A stretch of DNA of 64,000 nt from assembly GCA_002734065.2 (NCBI GenBank), contig NVXU02000037.1:1-64000 (forward strand), read 5' to 3'. How positions within the stretch are numbered: the stretch's first letter is position 1; every line of letters begins with the position of its first letter. A program made the position numbers and the translations under genes. Of this stretch, positions 34,287 to 42,470 are shown piece by piece. The stretch comes from Fluviicola sp. (GTDB taxonomy: Bacteria > Bacteroidota > Bacteroidia > Flavobacteriales_D > Crocinitomicaceae). The notes under the pieces are model-generated. The model made no database searches and was not told the DNA's origin. It worked only from the letters and a program-made list of their open reading frames with translations.

Positions 34287-35194
34287 CCTTTTTTAACCAA
34301 AATTAAGCCCAATTTTCCTTTGCACAGATTATTGACAATTAATGCGGTTTCAGCATCATTATTCTTTAAGAAATCATGAGCAATATGGGTGGCAAAGGCA
34401 GAAGACGAGTAGTGTAATCCAGTGATTTTTAAATAGTTAATTGACTCTATTTTGGAGGTTGTGTTTTTTACCACGTCACCAGAAGTCAAAATTAAATCAA
34501 CCATTTCGCAGTTTTCTTTGGCGAGGAATTGTGCTATTTCATTTTCTAAATTGATAGAATTAAAGTTGGTTGCGACAGCTTGAATTCCAATCTTATTTTT
34601 TGACTTTTCTCCAGAAATAGCAAAGAAAGAAGCGCCTGATGCCAAGGGATAGCCATTTGGAATTAAACTTGGTTGAACTTTTTCTAAGAAGTCGATTTTT
34701 TCTTCGGCTGCACCGACCAAAACGTTCTTTTTTCCATCTTTAATGCATAGAAAAGCATCAATCATCGACACCTCGAAAGATAGACTATTTTGTGTATGCG
34801 TCATGTTGTAAGCGTGATTGTTCAAGCCTAAAGAAATTTGCCCACCAATTGTATTGTGCGTGGATTGAATAAATGCGGTAGGAGAGAGGAAGTCACTTGT
34901 TGACGTGATGAAAGTATTCAGGAATTTCTCAGTGTCCTTCAGGCAACCCAGCGCAGTTCCAACAACAATCGCATCGAAATTTTTGTCAAGAAAGTTTTTG
35001 CATTCCATCGCGCAAGTCAAGCCCATTCGTAAAATTGGACTAAGACGTCGCAGTGAATTTCTCGGAATAAATTCTTTGTAATCAGGTGCTACAACATCAA
35101 TTTCTTTGTCAAATTCTCGCAAAGATGCGTAAACGTCTTCGTTCCGAAATGAATCTTGATTGGTAATGGATGATATGGTGTGGATGTAGTACAT
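34283..35194 (-). CDS. Chain-length-factor-like ketosynthase homologue without catalytic Cys
   Basis: The 303-residue thiolase-fold protein resembles the chain length factor of type II PKS and ApeC of aryl polyene clusters. The nucleophile region reads MTHTQNSLSFE, with Q135 where the active ketosynthases have Cys, preceded by SPTAFIQSTHNTIGGQISLGL. The His-containing KS loops are also missing. It probably pairs with one of the catalytic KS proteins to set polyene length. It begins a new sub-operon after a 155-base gap with repeats. Confidence 0.78.
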   Translation of the reverse strand: MYYIHTISSITNQDSFRNEDVYASLREFDKEIDVVAPDYKEFIPRNSLRRLSPILRMGLTCAMECKNFLDKNFDAIVVGTALGCLKDTEKFLNTFITSTSDFLSPTAFIQSTHNTIGGQISLGLNNHAYNMTHTQNSLSFEVSMIDAFLCIKDGKKNVLVGAAEEKIDFLEKVQPSLIPNGYPLASGASFFAISGEKSKNKIGIQAVATNFNSINLENEIAQFLAKENCEMVDLILTSGDVVKNTTSKIESINYLKITGLHYSSSAFATHIAHDFLKNNDAETALIVNNLCKGKLGLILVKKG

Positions 35195-35225
35195 ATTTGT
35201 GTAAAAGTAGTGAAAATAGTGGTTT

Positions 35226-35332
35226 AAGACGAAAGATTTTAAGACACTTCAGCTAGTTCAGCGCATCGCCGCTTCGCTCAAAGACAAGAGACACGTTTTT
35301 TTTCAACAACCGAGTCTTTTGTCTTTCGTCTA
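35226..35332. repeat. Inverted AGACGAAAGA repeats before the CLF gene
   Basis: AGACGAAAGA (35227-35236) and its complement (35322-35331) form an inverted repeat extended by flanking TTTTAAGAC/GTCTTTTG wording. The wording GTCTTTTGTCTTTCGTCTAA resembles the degenerate repeats at 10390-10510. A TACTTTTA box just before the CLF-like ATG (35202-35209, minus) may be a promoter. Confidence 0.45.
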
Positions 35333-35349
35333 AAAGTCTTTTATCTAAT

Positions 35350-36528
35350 CTAATCCACCCTACTCAAAATCACCGTCGAATTATTACCCCCAAAACCAAA
35401 AGAATTAGAAAGAACATGCTTCACGGTTTTTCCTTCTTCGAACGAAAGTTGTGGTGTTAATTGCGTTTCTTCAATGACATTTGAGAAGTTCAAATTAGGT
35501 AAAAGCAATCCCTTGTTAATTGCAAGAATTGCGAAAACAGCCTCAATTCCACCAGATGCGGCTAAAGTATGTCCTGTAAATGCTTTGGTAGAACTAAACG
35601 GTGGAATTGCCTCCTTAAAAATGGATTTTATCGCCTGTGATTCTGATAAATCATTGTTGGGGGTTGCTGTTCCGTGCGCATTGATGTAGTCAATATCCGA
35701 CGGCTTCAATCCTGCGACATTTAACGCTTCTACCATTGATAATTGCGCCCCTTGACCGTCGGGTGAAGATGCCGTTTGGTGAAAAGCATCAGAAGCATTG
35801 CTCCATCCAGAAAGCAGAGCCACAGGACGTTTATTGCTAATCGAAAGTGATTTTTCTGACTCCAAAACGAGGAATCCTGCGCCTTCTCCGAGGTTCAATC
35901 CTTTGCGAGAATTGTCAAACGGTTTGCACCAGTCGGCATCGAAAATCATCAGTGATTTGAAACCAGAAATGGTGAATAAAGTCAAACTGTCTGTTCCTCC
36001 AACGACAACTCGGTCGAGCATCCCTGAACGAATCATTCTTGCGCCCATCATTAATGCGTTGGCAGCCGAAGAACAAGCCGTTGAAATGGTATTGATAAAG
36101 TCAGTGATTCCTAATTCTTCGGCAATTTGCTCACTACTCACCCCGCTTGAATGATGCTTGTAATTCTCAGGGTTATGCTTCTCACCGTTGAGATAATTGC
36201 GGTATTCTTGTTCAGAAATATCCATACCGCCAACCGATGTTCCAGAGATTAATCCTGTTTTTATTTCATCAGAAAGTAAATGTCCTTCAAAGGCTTGTTT
36301 TGCCGCAACCATTCCGAGCAATGCTGTTCGAGAACCTTCAGTTGAAAGTTTGAATCGTTCCTTTAATTCATCATTGGATAGTGCAATTTCTCCGACTTTA
36401 TACGCCTTAGTTTCTTCTTTTTCACCTGTATTAATGCCTGTACGCTCGTTGCGAAGTGCATCCAACGTTTCCTCTTCTCCCACGCCAATGGCAGAGATTA
36501 ATCCGTAACCTGTGACGTATATTTTCAT
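35350..36528 (-). CDS. Beta-ketoacyl-ACP synthase II-like (aryl polyene operon)
   Basis: The 392-residue FabF-type enzyme has triad C152 (STACSSAANAL), H285 (NAHGTATPNND) and H320 (FTGHTLAASGG). It is the closest paralogue of the dar-operon KS at 19949; both begin MKxxVTGxGLISAIG and both follow a paralogous ACP gene. It would elongate the polyene together with the CLF-like protein encoded next. A 56-bp perfect palindrome separates it from its ACP gene. Confidence 0.9.
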   Translation of the reverse strand: MKIYVTGYGLISAIGVGEEETLDALRNERTGINTGEKEETKAYKVGEIALSNDELKERFKLSTEGSRTALLGMVAAKQAFEGHLLSDEIKTGLISGTSVGGMDISEQEYRNYLNGEKHNPENYKHHSSGVSSEQIAEELGITDFINTISTACSSAANALMMGARMIRSGMLDRVVVGGTDSLTLFTISGFKSLMIFDADWCKPFDNSRKGLNLGEGAGFLVLESEKSLSISNKRPVALLSGWSNASDAFHQTASSPDGQGAQLSMVEALNVAGLKPSDIDYINAHGTATPNNDLSESQAIKSIFKEAIPPFSSTKAFTGHTLAASGGIEAVFAILAINKGLLLPNLNFSNVIEETQLTPQLSFEEGKTVKHVLSNSFGFGGNNSTVILSRVD

Positions 36529-36543
36529 CTTTGAATTTTTTGA

Positions 36544-36599
36544 TTTTTTATTATTAGGTACGGGCAGGTCGCGACCTGCCCGTACCTAATAATAAAAAA
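36544..36599. repeat. Perfect 56-bp palindrome between ACP and KS genes
   Basis: Arms 36544-36571 and 36572-36599 are exactly complementary, again with TCGCGA at the centre. The half-site GTACGGGCAGGTCG (36558-36571) matches the palindrome at 7791-7842 in 11 of 14 positions. The differences are mirrored in the opposite arm, so both remain perfect. It starts three bases after the ACP stop codon and is bordered by T/A runs, giving terminator-like RNA folds. Confidence 0.95.
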
Positions 36600-36602
36600 A
36601 AC

Positions 36603-36854
36603 TTATTTATTCTTCTCAATATACGCCGCCAACGAGTTCACAGATTGAAAAATATCTTTTCCTTCACTTGGATCAGCAATTTTGATTCCGTAATTCTGCT
36701 CAAGCAAAACGATGAACTCTAGTGCGTCAATAGAATCTAGTCCTAATCCTTCTCCGAAAAGAGGCGCGTCATCTTTAATGTCAGCAGGTGTTAAATCTTC
36801 TAGATTCAATTGCTCAATGATTTGTTCTTTTAGCGTTTGTTTTAAATCACTCAT
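36603..36854 (-). CDS. Acyl carrier protein (aryl polyene operon)
   Basis: An 83-residue ACP with the phosphopantetheine serine in GEGLGLDSIDALEFIVLLE. It is closely related to the ACP at 21177 and belongs with the KS encoded after the palindrome. It probably carries the growing aryl polyene chain. It begins two bases after the stop of the half-KS gene. Confidence 0.93.
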   Translation of the reverse strand: MSDLKQTLKEQIIEQLNLEDLTPADIKDDAPLFGEGLGLDSIDALEFIVLLEQNYGIKIADPSEGKDIFQSVNSLAAYIEKNK

Positions 36855-36856
36855 AA

Positions 36857-37450
36857 TTATTGATTGTATAATTTTGTTAGTTCTTCTTTTAATGATTCTG
36901 TGTTGTCAATTGTGTCTTTTTCTATCAGAAAGAGAAAACACTCTTCCTTTCCATCGAATGAATTAACCCATCCACAAAGACAAGCTTTTGCTCCTTTGCT
37001 AAAATAGAAGTTAATTTGCTCTAAAAAGAATTCTGCGTCAAATTTTTCTTCTATAAAAAAGCAATTTTCTCCGTACCATTTGTTGCGTATCGCTAATTCT
37101 CCCGTAAGAATGTTAGGCAATGTGTACACAAATAAGGAAGGACTTGGGCTACCTTTTACTTCATAACTGTGAATGTATTTGAGGTCGGTGTCTTGACTAG
37201 AACTGCTGTTAGCGAAAATCAATGCCATCTCGCTATCTCCATATTCATAAGGGTTTGGTGAGTTTGCAAGAATTTCTACAGAAAGAAACGCCATTTTTGC
37301 CAAAGCATCCATCTTATGGAATTTTGGATAATCAATGGCAAGTCTTGTGTAGATTTCTCTCTTCCAAGTTTCTTCAGAAAGAGTAAATTTTAATTCTCCA
37401 TTTAAGAAAACGCCGTCTTTTGATATTTTACAATTCCCAATCAGTTTCAT
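36857..37450 (-). CDS. Half-ketosynthase-like protein, probably non-catalytic
   Basis: About 197 residues, starting at ATG 37450, which overlaps the preceding KS stop (ATGA). The segment PSPSLFVYTLPNILTGELAIRNKWYGENCFF aligns in pattern with the KS/CLF stretch PTAFIQSTHNTIGGQISLGLNN of the gene at 34283. No Cys-His-His triad follows and the protein has only about half the usual KS length. It is probably an accessory subunit that caps a ketosynthase. Comparable short KS-like proteins occur in other flexirubin clusters, as I recall. Confidence 0.55.
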   Translation of the reverse strand: MKLIGNCKISKDGVFLNGELKFTLSEETWKREIYTRLAIDYPKFHKMDALAKMAFLSVEILANSPNPYEYGDSEMALIFANSSSSQDTDLKYIHSYEVKGSPSPSLFVYTLPNILTGELAIRNKWYGENCFFIEEKFDAEFFLEQINFYFSKGAKACLCGWVNSFDGKEECFLFLIEKDTIDNTESLKEELTKLYNQ

Positions 37451-38535
37451 AGACACTTTTTAAGAATTAATGATGCGTTTCCTCCGCCAAAACCAGAGGC
37501 CGTTTTTAGAATGGTCGTAACTTCTTGTTGTTTGTTCTCCCGCAAAACATTAATGGCCCTTGTCGTCCCAGTTTCTTTAAAACCAACAGATTTTAACAAG
37601 GTGCTATTCTCCATCATTTTCATCGTCGCAATGACTTCAATGAGTCCAGCGGCTCCTAAAGTATGCCCAAAATAACCTTTCAAACTGTTCAATGGAGTTG
37701 CAATTAATCCTGATCTATCAAAAGCAATGCTTTCCATTTCGTCATTGTAATTAGTACCCGTTCCGTGCGCAGAAATGAAGTCAATACCTGCTGCCTTTAT
37801 TTTCGCCCTTTGCATTGTCAAGTTGATAGAACGAAACAAACCTTCGCCCGTTCTCGATGGACCTGAAATGTGATTGGCATCATTAGAAGATGAGCCTCCG
37901 AGGTATTCTACATGAAATTGCTCGTTGATTTTTTCCTTGCTCAAAATCACAACTCCTGCAGCTTCTCCAATGCAGATTCCTTTTCGATTTTTGTCAAACG
38001 GTTGGCTCGGTTCGTTGCTCAACGCAAAAAGGGACTGAAAACCGTAAATAATAAAGTCTGTCAATGCGTCAATGCCAATTACGACTACTTTTTTAAAGTC
38101 AGAATGTTGCAAATAATCAGCAGCTGTATTGATGGCAATTACTCCAGAAATACAAGCGTTGGAAATGATGACAATTTTATTTTTTAAGGATAATTCTTCT
38201 TTCAAAATACTTCGCGTAGAAGCAAAAGTGTCTTTTGGCAAGGCTTCAATGTCAGCTTTTGTAGAGCTGATAATCAGCAATGTGTTTTCGTCGGAGAATA
38301 ATTCCGAACCATGCGAACTAATTAAGTTCTTGCAAGTTCTTTGCAGCAATTCTTTGTAACGATTTTTTGCGGGGAGAGAATTAATCTTCCCCAAAGGCCA
38401 ATTCTCTTGATTGAAGCCAGAATTTTCTGCAAAATCAACGCCTGATTGCTCTTTTAGCATAGCATCAAAGTTTTCTTCTACAGAATTTCCAAGAGGAGTA
38501 ATCATGGTTCCGTATGTCATGAAAATTGGACTCAT
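37447..38535 (-). CDS. Beta-ketoacyl-ACP synthase (divergent, aryl polyene operon)
   Basis: The 362-residue condensing enzyme has an intact triad: C128 (IISNACISG), H257 (SAHGTGTNYND) and H291 (YFGHTLGAAGL). It is shorter and more divergent than the other KS proteins in the N-terminal half. Its start overlaps the thioesterase stop (ATGA). Together with the half-KS encoded just downstream it could form a heterodimer, analogous to KS-CLF pairs; this is inferred only from the overlap and fold. Confidence 0.85.
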   Translation of the reverse strand: MSPIFMTYGTMITPLGNSVEENFDAMLKEQSGVDFAENSGFNQENWPLGKINSLPAKNRYKELLQRTCKNLISSHGSELFSDENTLLIISSTKADIEALPKDTFASTRSILKEELSLKNKIVIISNACISGVIAINTAADYLQHSDFKKVVVIGIDALTDFIIYGFQSLFALSNEPSQPFDKNRKGICIGEAAGVVILSKEKINEQFHVEYLGGSSSNDANHISGPSRTGEGLFRSINLTMQRAKIKAAGIDFISAHGTGTNYNDEMESIAFDRSGLIATPLNSLKGYFGHTLGAAGLIEVIATMKMMENSTLLKSVGFKETGTTRAINVLRENKQQEVTTILKTASGFGGGNASLILKKCL

Positions 38536-38960
38536 TCTTCTTCCCAGTTTTGTTCATTCTCCCAATCAATGATGAATTGTGGTTTGATTAAGGCTAGTGA
38601 ATTGTCTTTCACACCCAAGAATACCTGTGTAGTAGAACCTGTTGCCGCAATTTTTCCAGTCGCAAGATTGGTAACTACGTATTTAAAAACGATTTTTGAT
38701 GCTTGATGAAATTCCAGGGTCGCTTTGACCAACACTTTTTGTCCATAATAAACGGATGCTTTGTGGTTGATGTCTGATTTGACAATGGGTGTATAAAAAC
38801 CTTCGCCATATACATCTAAGTATTCTAAGCCATGCTCTGCCCCAAATTTTTCACGTGCATCTTCGAAGAATTTTAGATAATTTCCGTGCCAGACAACGCC
38901 CATTGCATCTGTCTCGCTAAAACGAACAGCAATTTCTATGGATGATTCTAATATTTTCAC
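38532..38960 (-). CDS. 4HBT-type acyl thioesterase
   Basis: The hotdog thioesterase carries the 4HBT motif VRFSETDAMGVVWHGNYLKFFEDARE, with the catalytic Asp in ETDAMG. The likely start is the GTG at 38960, which overlaps the dehydratase stop (GTGA) and gives 142 residues, the family's usual length; a TTG eight codons upstream is the alternative. In aryl polyene clusters a thioesterase is thought to release or edit acyl-ACP intermediates. Confidence 0.83.
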   Translation of the reverse strand: MKILESSIEIAVRFSETDAMGVVWHGNYLKFFEDAREKFGAEHGLEYLDVYGEGFYTPIVKSDINHKASVYYGQKVLVKATLEFHQASKIVFKYVVTNLATGKIAATGSTTQVFLGVKDNSLALIKPQFIIDWENEQNWEEE

Positions 38961-39373
38961 GCTAACACAATTTTCATTTGGCAATCCAGTAATTTTAATC
39001 CATTTTCAAGGACAGTACCTTGAATTAAATGAATGTTTCCGAAGGTATTCAAAATTTCTACTTCTGTGTTCAATTTTGCACCTAATTTTGGCAAAGAGTG
39101 TACTTTTAACTTCGTTATTGCTCCAATAAAGCCGATTTTAGGTTCTCCATCTTCTTCCAAACTGCCCAAATAACCGAATCCTGCGGCACAAGTTTGCGCA
39201 ATATTCTCGGTTAAGGCAGATTCAGATAGTTCTTTGTCTAAAAAGATGTTAGAATCAATGACCTCGAAGGTAGAATGGAATTCTTTTTCATTGGCAGACA
39301 GCAATTCGTCAATCATAATGAATGGTTCTCTCTGTGGAATGAAATTCTTAATATTTTCTTTATTTGCCAGCAT
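38957..39373 (-). CDS. ApeP-like hotdog dehydratase
   Basis: The 138-residue protein begins IKNFIPQREPFIMIDELLSA, like the opening of FabZ/ApeP dehydratases. It has LTENIAQTCAAGFGYLG with E56 at the catalytic acid position. The GHFxxxxxxPG stretch with the usual His is replaced by SNIFLDKELSESAL, a feature I associate with ApeP-type aryl polyene dehydratases. It probably dehydrates polyene intermediates or serves as partner of another dehydratase. It overlaps both neighbours. Confidence 0.7.
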   Translation of the reverse strand: MLANKENIKNFIPQREPFIMIDELLSANEKEFHSTFEVIDSNIFLDKELSESALTENIAQTCAAGFGYLGSLEEDGEPKIGFIGAITKLKVHSLPKLGAKLNTEVEILNTFGNIHLIQGTVLENGLKLLDCQMKIVLA

Positions 39374-40235
39374 AATAGTTGTAAAAATTGAACCATTGCG
39401 TTGGGTATTTCCTAACCATTGATTCTAAATGAGTAACATATTTTTGTGCAATTTCTTCTGGAGATTTTGTCTCCGTTAGAGGGTCTGTTGCATACAATTC
39501 ATAGTGAAATTTGGATGCTTTCGCTGCATAAACAAAGGTAACAGGTGCTTTAAACTTATGCGCCATGATAAAAGGACCCAGTGGAAACTCTGCCTTTGCA
39601 TCGAGAAAATCGAATTCGATATTTTTGCCAATATCACTCACTCTATCTGCGTGTATCGCAATAAATTCGTTTCTTTTTAAAGCTCTATGCATCAATATTA
39701 GATGCGATAAGTCATCTTTGATGGGAATGATATTGTATTTCTGTCCTCCCGTTTGTGTTTTCAAGAAGTCTTTGATTTTCTCAACTTCTGCATCCAACAT
39801 GACGATATTAATGGTGCTTGTGATTCTTTCTCGGATAAGGTTGCCGGCATTCTCCCAATTTCCAACGTGACCAGAAATGAGGATTCCTCCTTTGTTGTCA
39901 TCGTTCATTTTTCGCAACACTTTTTCATTGTTAAATCGGTGCGTGAATGATTTTCGCTTTGAGGTGTGCATGGCAATTCTGTCGATTAAGGTTTGCCCGA
40001 AGTTGTAGAAGTTTTTAAACGCTAATTTTTTGGCTTCTTTTTTTGTCTTTCCCATTCCTACGGTGTAGAATTGGAGTAGTCCATTGCGTTGCTTTTTTGC
40101 AAATAGAATGAAATAGAAGGAAACAAAGTAGCAGAAGAAATAGGAAACCTTTAAACCAAAAAATCGGATGCAAAAAACGAAGAATTTGTATCCGAGTAAG
40201 GAGCCTTTGGTTTTACCATCCCATTTTTTTTCCAT
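39360..40235 (-). CDS. LpxL/HtrB-like lipid acyltransferase
   Basis: The 291-residue member of the lysophospholipid/lipid A acyltransferase family has one N-terminal hydrophobic region (15-46) and the catalytic Hx4E motif as H123-E128 in ILISGHVGNWENAG. It transfers an acyl chain to a lipid or glycolipid at the inner membrane. Acyltransferases of this type are regular members of aryl polyene clusters. The 3' end overlaps the dehydratase gene by 14 bases. Confidence 0.85.
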   Translation of the reverse strand: MEKKWDGKTKGSLLGYKFFVFCIRFFGLKVSYFFCYFVSFYFILFAKKQRNGLLQFYTVGMGKTKKEAKKLAFKNFYNFGQTLIDRIAMHTSKRKSFTHRFNNEKVLRKMNDDNKGGILISGHVGNWENAGNLIRERITSTINIVMLDAEVEKIKDFLKTQTGGQKYNIIPIKDDLSHLILMHRALKRNEFIAIHADRVSDIGKNIEFDFLDAKAEFPLGPFIMAHKFKAPVTFVYAAKASKFHYELYATDPLTETKSPEEIAQKYVTHLESMVRKYPTQWFNFYNYYAGK

Positions 40236-40250
40236 TAGGTAAATGGCGTA

Positions 40251-40493
40251 TTACGCTAATTTTCGTTCTACAAGGTCGTAAAAATCGTTGAAAGTATCGA
40301 TCTTTTTGAAGTCGTCAGATGTTGGTTTAAAATTCAGATTTTCTTCAATGACAACAACTAAATCTACGTAATCTAAACTGTCTAAATCCAGCGTTTTCTG
40401 TAGATTATTATTCGCAGTTATTTTTTCACTGTTTACTTCAAATTCTTCCGATAAAAATCGCTTTGTTGTTGTTATAATTTCTTCTCTTGTCAT
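40251..40493 (-). CDS. Acyl carrier protein, second type
   Basis: An 80-residue ACP starting at ATG 40493; the TTG four codons upstream is less likely. The attachment serine is in LDLDSLDYVDLVVVIEENL. It differs clearly from the paralogous ACPs at 21177 and 36603 and lies between the FabF-like KS and the acyltransferase, so it probably serves the first condensation or the acyl transfer. Confidence 0.9.
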   Translation of the reverse strand: MTREEIITTTKRFLSEEFEVNSEKITANNNLQKTLDLDSLDYVDLVVVIEENLNFKPTSDDFKKIDTFNDFYDLVERKLA

Positions 40494-40514
40494 GCTCTTT
40501 ATCAAATAGGACTG

Positions 40515-41738
40515 TTATTTTACGAATTTTTTTACAATTAACGAAGAATTTGTTCCACCAAATCCAAAAGAGTTGGAAAGGAAGGTGTCAATTTTCTTCT
40601 CGGTATATTCTGGTACGACGTTGATTTTTTGTGAATCTTCGTCTGGATTTTCAAAGTTAATATTCGGCGCAACGAAGTCATTCTGCATCATTAGCAAAGA
40701 ATAAGCGACTTCACTAGCACCTGCCATCCAACATTCGTGGCCCGTCATACTTTTTGTAGAACTTACGGGAACGTCCGAACCTAAAATAGAATGAATTGCT
40801 TGTGCTTCCATTGAATCTCCAACGGGAGTAGAGGTTGCGTGTGCGTTCACATAATCAATGGTCTCGGCTGCAATGTTTGCTTGGTCTAATGACATCTTTA
40901 ATGAGCGGTATTGACCATCAAAATTAGGATTAGAAATATGATCACCATTCGATGAAAAACCATAGCCTAAAATTTCGCCTAAAATTGGGGCACCTCTTTT
41001 CTCTGCAGATTCTAGGGATTCAATAATCAATGTTGCAGCACCTCCGGATGGAATTAAGCCATCTCTGTCTTTGTCAAATGGTCGGGAAGCTTTCCCTGGA
41101 GCATCATGTCCTACAGAAAATGCACCTAAACCATCGAAGCTTGCCATTGCATAGACATTGATCTCTTGTGCTCCTCCGCAAACGACACGTTCTTGCAAAC
41201 CTTGCTTGATTAAAAGATAACCCATTCCGATAGAGTGAGAACCCGACGCACAAGCTGCGCTTAAAGTAATATTGATGCCTTTCAGTTTGTAAATCGTCGA
41301 AAGACTCATGTTCACGGTGCAATTCATATTCTGAAAAATGTCTCCGCTGCCAATTAAGGTTGTGTCTCCCCGTTCTCTAAGCTTATCAATGGTGTTAATA
41401 ACTGCGCCGGCAGTGCTATCATTTCCGAAGATAATTCCCGTTTCGTTCTTTTCTAAGAAGTCAACGTCCAATTTAGCTTGTTCCATTGCCTCCATGGTTG
41501 ACATGTAGGCAAACATTGCAGGCTGATGCATTCCAAGTCGTTGCCTTCTCGATAAAAAAGGTTTCAAATTTGGATCTTCGACCATTCCTGTTAGGCAAGA
41601 ACGATAACCGATTTCTTCGCGCGCCTTGTCATAGACGATACCACTTTTTCCTTTTCTCAAAGAATCAAGAACAGCCTCTTTACCAACTCCTATCGAAGAA
41701 TAAAGACCAATACCCGTGATGACAACTCTTCTGTTCAT
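40515..41738 (-). CDS. FabF/ApeR-like beta-ketoacyl-ACP synthase
   Basis: A full 407-residue KAS I/II with triad C163 (LSAACASGSHS), H300 (VNAHATSTPVGD) and H334 (MTGHECWMAGA). It directly follows fabG with no intervening base. A KS next to FabG, ACP and the ammonia-lyase is the standard core of aryl polyene clusters. By analogy it starts or continues elongation from the coumaroyl primer. Confidence 0.92.
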   Translation of the reverse strand: MNRRVVITGIGLYSSIGVGKEAVLDSLRKGKSGIVYDKAREEIGYRSCLTGMVEDPNLKPFLSRRQRLGMHQPAMFAYMSTMEAMEQAKLDVDFLEKNETGIIFGNDSTAGAVINTIDKLRERGDTTLIGSGDIFQNMNCTVNMSLSTIYKLKGINITLSAACASGSHSIGMGYLLIKQGLQERVVCGGAQEINVYAMASFDGLGAFSVGHDAPGKASRPFDKDRDGLIPSGGAATLIIESLESAEKRGAPILGEILGYGFSSNGDHISNPNFDGQYRSLKMSLDQANIAAETIDYVNAHATSTPVGDSMEAQAIHSILGSDVPVSSTKSMTGHECWMAGASEVAYSLLMMQNDFVAPNINFENPDEDSQKINVVPEYTEKKIDTFLSNSFGFGGTNSSLIVKKFVK

Positions 41739-42470
41739 TTATGCGTAAATACCTCCGTTGATATTAATAACTTCTCCTGTGATGTATGCTGCTTTGTCTG
41801 AAGCCAAGAAACTCACCAAATTGGCAACCTCCTCGGGCAAGCCAAAACGATTTGCAGGCACCATTTTTTTTAATTCTTCTTCGTTTAACTCACTGGTCAT
41901 GTCTGAAGCAATAAAACCAGGCGCAACTGCATTCACGGTAATTTTTCTTTTCGCTATTTCTTGAGAAAGTGCTTTCGTTGAGGCAATCATTGCTCCTTTT
42001 GCTGCAGAATAATTAGTCTGACCAGGAACGCCTTTTAATCCTGAAAGAGAAGCAATGTTAATGATTCTCCCAGAACGATTTCTTAGCATTTTTTTAATGA
42101 TTGCTTGGGTGCAATTGTACATCCCTTTCACAGAAACATTCATCACTCTGTCCCAATCATCTTCCGTTACCCAAGGAAATAAATTATCCTTTGTAATTCC
42201 AGCATTGTTGACCAAAACCTCAACATGACTGTCAGGATTGTCATTTTGCCATTTCTCCATTGCTGGAGCTACTACTGAAGAATCTTCGACGTTGAATTGC
42301 ATTAATTCTGCCGTTCCACCGTTTTCTTCAATCATTTTTTTCGTCTCATTGGCCGCATCAACATTGGATGAGAAATTAATGAGAATATGAAGATTCAAAT
42401 CCTTTGCTAATTGCACAGCGATAGCTCTACCAATACCTCTAGATGACCCTGTAACTAATGCACACTTCAT
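41739..42470 (-). CDS. FabG-like 3-oxoacyl-ACP reductase
   Basis: This 243-residue short-chain dehydrogenase has the NADPH-binding TGSSRGIGRA near the start, NNAG, and the catalytic Ser-Tyr-Lys as INIASLSGLKG and YSAAKGAM. It reduces beta-ketoacyl-ACP to the 3-hydroxy form in each polyene cycle. It overlaps the ammonia-lyase stop by four bases (ATGA). Confidence 0.92.
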   Translation of the reverse strand: MKCALVTGSSRGIGRAIAVQLAKDLNLHILINFSSNVDAANETKKMIEENGGTAELMQFNVEDSSVVAPAMEKWQNDNPDSHVEVLVNNAGITKDNLFPWVTEDDWDRVMNVSVKGMYNCTQAIIKKMLRNRSGRIINIASLSGLKGVPGQTNYSAAKGAMIASTKALSQEIAKRKITVNAVAPGFIASDMTSELNEEELKKMVPANRFGLPEEVANLVSFLASDKAAYITGEVININGGIYA

